Part shown: positions 4,481 to 5,433 of the stretch, in pieces
Layout: the number at the start of each line of letters is the position of its first letter
Numbering within the stretch: position 1 is the first letter of the stretch
Assembly: GCA_035289125.1 (NCBI GenBank)
Contig: DATDXW010000011.1
Coordinates: 1 to 5,433 of the forward strand
Origin: JACQID01 sp035289125
Lineage (GTDB): Archaea; Aenigmatarchaeota; Aenigmatarchaeia; GW2011-AR5
DNA: 5,433 nt
Direction of reading: 5' to 3'
Notes under the pieces: model-generated
What the model saw: the letters and a program-made list of their open reading frames with translations, nothing else
Databases searched by the model: none
What the model was told of the DNA's origin: nothing
Translations under genes and position numbers: made by a program

Positions 4481-5218
4481 ATGTACGATTCCATCAAGCT
4501 GTCTGCAATAATGGTAGCAATATTCTTAGCTCAAATCAGCGTTGAAGGATTTACAGATAGCTTCGTGCTTGTTTCTTCTGACGCGGCAGAGCGGCCGTGG
4601 ACGCTTGTAACGTCCATGTTCCTGCACGGCGGCGTGACGCATCTGTTGTCGAACCTGTTCGCACTGCTGCTGTTCGGCACCATATTTGAAAGCATCGTAG
4701 CCAGAACGCGATTCCTCCTGCTTTACTTCTCTGCAGGCATAGTTGCGAGCCTCGCGACCCTGCTCTTCTACGAAGCATCGCTCGGCGCATCCGGCGCGAT
4801 TTTCGGCGTTCTTGGCGCGCTGGCCGTTATCCGGCCCAAAATGACCGTGTGGGTCATGGGAATACCCATGCCCATGCTTGCCGCTGCCGGCGTATGGCTC
4901 GCCATCGACCTTCTCGGCATGTTCGCGCCGTCCGGCACGGCAAACGCCGCGCATATAGCCGGCCTGCTTTTTGGCGCGGCCGTATCGCTGCTGTTCTTCA
5001 GGGCATACCTCCGGGAAGAACCCGCGGAAAAGCGCGAATATCCTCTTTCCGAAAGCACCGTGAAAAGATGGGAAGAGAAGTATATGGGGGTTGCACTGAA
5101 AGGTGTTAATTTGGCGATTTGCATGAATCCGCCCCCTGCATTAAAGTTAAAAAGATTTGCCGGCACAATAGATAAGCATTATCATGCTGCGCCACGGCGC
5201 ATTGTACAAAGGAGGTAG
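4481..5218 (+). CDS. rhomboid family intramembrane serine protease
   Basis: A 245-residue multi-pass membrane protease expected to cleave transmembrane substrates within the bilayer. The family signature is complete: RPWTLVTSMFLHGG (38-51), H49 and the H54-x3-N58 pair of the HxxxxHLxxN helix, catalytic S104 in GASGAIFG (102-109) and catalytic H158 in AHIAG (157-161). About six hydrophobic segments can be seen, near residues 7-22, 53-70, 77-97, 104-118, 130-149 and 155-174. After EKYMG (199-203) a basic tail of about 42 residues continues to the stop. The DNA for this tail also holds the EF-1-alpha promoter, leader hairpin and ribosome-binding site, and loss of one G from the GGGGG at 5086-5090 would end the protein at once (TGA at 5097-5099). 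The start follows the nuclease stop by 6 bases with no clear ribosome-binding site. Substrates are unknown. Confidence 0.9.
   Translation: MYDSIKLSAIMVAIFLAQISVEGFTDSFVLVSSDAAERPWTLVTSMFLHGGVTHLLSNLFALLLFGTIFESIVARTRFLLLYFSAGIVASLATLLFYEASLGASGAIFGVLGALAVIRPKMTVWVMGIPMPMLAAAGVWLAIDLLGMFAPSGTANAAHIAGLLFGAAVSLLFFRAYLREEPAEKREYPLSESTVKRWEEKYMGVALKGVNLAICMNPPPALKLKRFAGTIDKHYHAAPRRIVQRR
5146..5155 (+). promoter_or_regulatory. putative TATA box of the EF-1-alpha gene
   Basis: GTTAAAAAGA is the best TATA-like string before the EF-1-alpha gene. Initiation about 26 bases downstream, near 5176, would give a leader of roughly 48 bases carrying the hairpin at 5188-5201 and the ribosome-binding site. It lies inside the rhomboid reading frame (LKLKRF). 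TTAAAG at 5141-5146 is an alternative. Confidence 0.45.
5188..5201 (+). promoter_or_regulatory. GC-rich hairpin in the EF-1-alpha leader
   Basis: TGCGCCACGGCGCA is a perfect inverted repeat: a 5-bp stem with a CACG loop (a sixth C-G pair would leave only two loop bases). It ends 9 bases before the ribosome-binding site, so it would not block it. No U tract follows, so it is not an obvious terminator for the upstream operon. Confidence 0.45.
5211..5216 (+). promoter_or_regulatory. Shine-Dalgarno site of EF-1-alpha
   Basis: GGAGGT, complementary to the anti-Shine-Dalgarno core at the 16S rRNA 3' end, stands 7 bases before the ATG at 5224. It settles the start codon. It overlaps the last codons and stop (TAG 5216-5218) of the rhomboid gene. 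It is the only strong ribosome-binding site in the window. Confidence 0.88.
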
Positions 5219-5223
5219 TTTGA

Positions 5224-5433
5224 ATGGCAGATAAGAAACCGCATATGAATCTTATTACGATAGGTCACGTAGACCACGGAAAATCCACGCTCGTAGGCAG
5301 GCTGCTTTACGACACGGGCAACGTCCGTGAGGACGTGATGAGGAAGCTCCTCGAAACCGCAAAAGAGCTCAAGAAGGAAACGTTTGAGTTCGCATTCGTC
5401 ATGGACAGGCTCAAGGAAGAAAGGGAAAGAGGA
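5224..5433 (+). CDS. tuf: translation elongation factor 1-alpha (aEF-1A), N-terminal part, cut by window end
   Basis: The first 70 codons of the archaeal GTPase that carries aminoacyl-tRNA to the ribosome A site. Visible: MADKKPHMNL, the P-loop GHVDHGKST (14-22) that binds GTP phosphates, GRLLYDTG (25-32) and DRLKEERERG (61-70), which leads into switch I. The spacing between these blocks matches archaeal/eukaryotic EF-1-alpha, with its extra helical segment, and not bacterial EF-Tu. The full protein would be about 420-440 residues; the G-domain remainder and domains 2 and 3 lie beyond the window. The gene has its own likely promoter and a strong ribosome-binding site, as expected for a highly expressed gene. 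Elsewhere the same gene is also called aef1A or tef1; identity is very secure. Confidence 0.97.
   Translation, partial: MADKKPHMNLITIGHVDHGKSTLVGRLLYDTGNVREDVMRKLLETAKELKKETFEFAFVMDRLKEERERG

Overview
The window reads as part of an archaeal chromosome. The clearest sign is the last gene, which opens with the archaeal/eukaryotic type of elongation factor 1-alpha (P-loop GHVDHGKST, then LLYDTG and DRLKEERERG) rather than bacterial EF-Tu. Several start codons lie about 23-27 bases downstream of TTAAG-type TATA boxes with no room for a Shine-Dalgarno leader, which also suits an archaeon with many leaderless transcripts. Moderate GC and compact, overlapping genes would fit a DPANN lineage such as Micrarchaeota, but that placement is inference.

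Left half (1-2761): a nucleotide-sugar and glycosyl-transfer block. A GalE-type epimerase (42-941) overlaps by ATGA a homologue of the plant reversibly glycosylated polypeptides / UDP-arabinopyranose mutases (938-2056). Together they could make a UDP-furanose sugar: 4-epimerisation of a UDP-pyranose, then ring contraction. A GT2 glycosyltransferase of the dolichol-phosphate-sugar-synthase type (2048-2761, minus strand) converges on the mutase, and their 3' ends overlap by 9 bases.

Middle (2762-3119): a gene-free stretch of about 360 bases between two divergent, leaderless GT2 promoters. It is not empty. It holds four tandem, perfect or near-perfect inverted repeats of 9-18 bp per arm, and probably a weaker fifth on the left. 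Their boundaries are marked by a (C/T)TATAG hexamer every 43-48 bases. Arm sequences differ from unit to unit while the fold is kept, and three of the five stems carry one extra A on the 3' arm. I cannot assign this to a known element; it is the most interesting object in the window.

Right half (3120-5433): a second GT2 transferase (3120-3788) overlaps by 7 bases a Cas4/RecB-like PD-(D/E)XK nuclease with four Fe-S-type cysteines (3782-4474). Six bases later comes a rhomboid intramembrane protease (4481-5218). These three look like one operon. The EF-1-alpha gene (from 5224, cut by the window end) has its own TATA-like box, a small leader hairpin and a strong GGAGGT ribosome-binding site, all lying inside the 3' end of the rhomboid reading frame. 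No CRISPR array, tRNA, rRNA or recognisable transposase gene is present.
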